A program made the position numbers and the translations under genes. A DNA stretch of 6,123 nt from CAYHZL01 sp964361075. Its GTDB lineage: Bacteria; Bacteroidota; Ignavibacteria; UBA10030; UBA8401. Below, in pieces: positions 5,879 through 6,123 of this stretch (positions are counted from its first letter, which is position 1; every line of letters begins with the position of its first letter). The notes under the pieces were generated by a model. The model made no database searches. It had not been told where the DNA came from and saw only the letters and a list, made by a program, of their open reading frames with translations. The stretch is taken from assembly GCA_964361075.1 (NCBI GenBank), contig CAYHZL010000202.1, positions 1 to 6,123 of the forward strand, read 5' to 3'.

Positions 5879-5903
5879 GCGCTAGTATCGAAACTCAACA
5901 ATA

Positions 5904-6123
5904 CTATTTTACAACTATCATTTTCTTTCTGAAATATTCTTTCTTTCCCTGTTCGCTACTTGTTGTTAATTGATAAATGTACACGCCGCTTGCCACGCCC
6001 AAAGCATTCCATTCTTTCTGATGGTATCCCGCTTCTTTCATTCCCTCCTCAAGTGTTGTTACTTCGCGTCCGAGAAGATCATATACTTTCAGAGACAGTT
6101 CACTGTTCACTGGTAATTGATAA
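5904..6123 (-). CDS. C-terminal end of a T9SS-sorted secreted protein (partial)
   Basis: The frame is open from the window edge to TAG at 5904-5906, giving about 72 C-terminal residues that begin YQLP. A GTG at 6110 could be read as a start, but the YQLP-V-SELSLKVYDLLGREV continuity shows the domain begins outside the window, so this is a partial gene, not a 68-residue protein. The sequence is a textbook type A C-terminal sorting domain: LKVYDLLGREV, then a G-Y/H-turn (EAGYHQKEWNA), GVASGVYIYQL, and the closing KKMIVVK. In Bacteroidota and Ignavibacteriota this domain directs a Sec-exported protein through the type IX secretion system to the surface or medium and is then removed. What the rest of the protein does cannot be told. 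A strong terminator follows. Confidence 0.93.
   Translation of the reverse strand, partial: YQLPVNSELSLKVYDLLGREVTTLEEGMKEAGYHQKEWNALGVASGVYIYQLTTSSEQGKKEYFRKKMIVVK

Noticed and set aside
5904..6110. Complete 68-residue gene starting at GTG 6110
   Set aside because: The frame continues upstream to the window edge with YQLP, the usual beginning of the sorting domain, so the gene is truncated by the window.

Overview
The window reads as a chromosomal segment from a bacterium of the Bacteroidota/Ignavibacteriota/Chlorobi group. The supporting signs are a C-terminal type IX secretion (por) sorting domain at the right edge, a DUF2851 protein, a type 2 orotidine-5'-phosphate decarboxylase, a dCTP deaminase whose wording matches my memory of this group, and AT-leaning DNA (roughly 40% GC by eye). 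An Ignavibacteria-like lineage is my best guess; it is an inference from protein style, not a search result.

All six genes lie on the minus strand, so transcription runs right to left. In that order they are: the 3' end of a T9SS-sorted secreted protein (5904 to the window edge), closed by a strong intrinsic terminator (5849-5878); dcd (5170-5709); an exported S9 serine peptidase of the DPP5/acylaminoacyl-peptidase type (2887-4959); pyrF (1996-2820); a DUF2851 protein (481-1956); and a small helical protein of unknown function (82-426). pyrF, DUF2851 and the small protein are separated by only 39 and 54 bases and may be cotranscribed. The dcd and pyrF products both act in pyrimidine nucleotide metabolism, but they are separated by the peptidase gene and by repeat-filled spacers, so a joint regulon is not shown.

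The genes are ordinary, but the spacers are not. Every gap between genes holds structured repetitive DNA, and the designs differ: tandem mini-hairpins with three-base loops (455-477 and 5760-5819), a 9-base periodic tract (1968-1994), an arrangement of eight 7-base units folding into one long hairpin (2831-2886), and a CACGGA/CTGTG-type imperfect inverted repeat phased at 10-11 bases (5087-5163). The heptad hairpin ends nine bases before the pyrF start codon and is followed by six T's on the transcribed strand. It could therefore be a terminator for the peptidase gene, a structured pyrF leader, or a mobile repeat that happens to sit there. No gene-free stretch exceeds 300 bases. I see no RNA gene, CRISPR array, insertion sequence or defence system.
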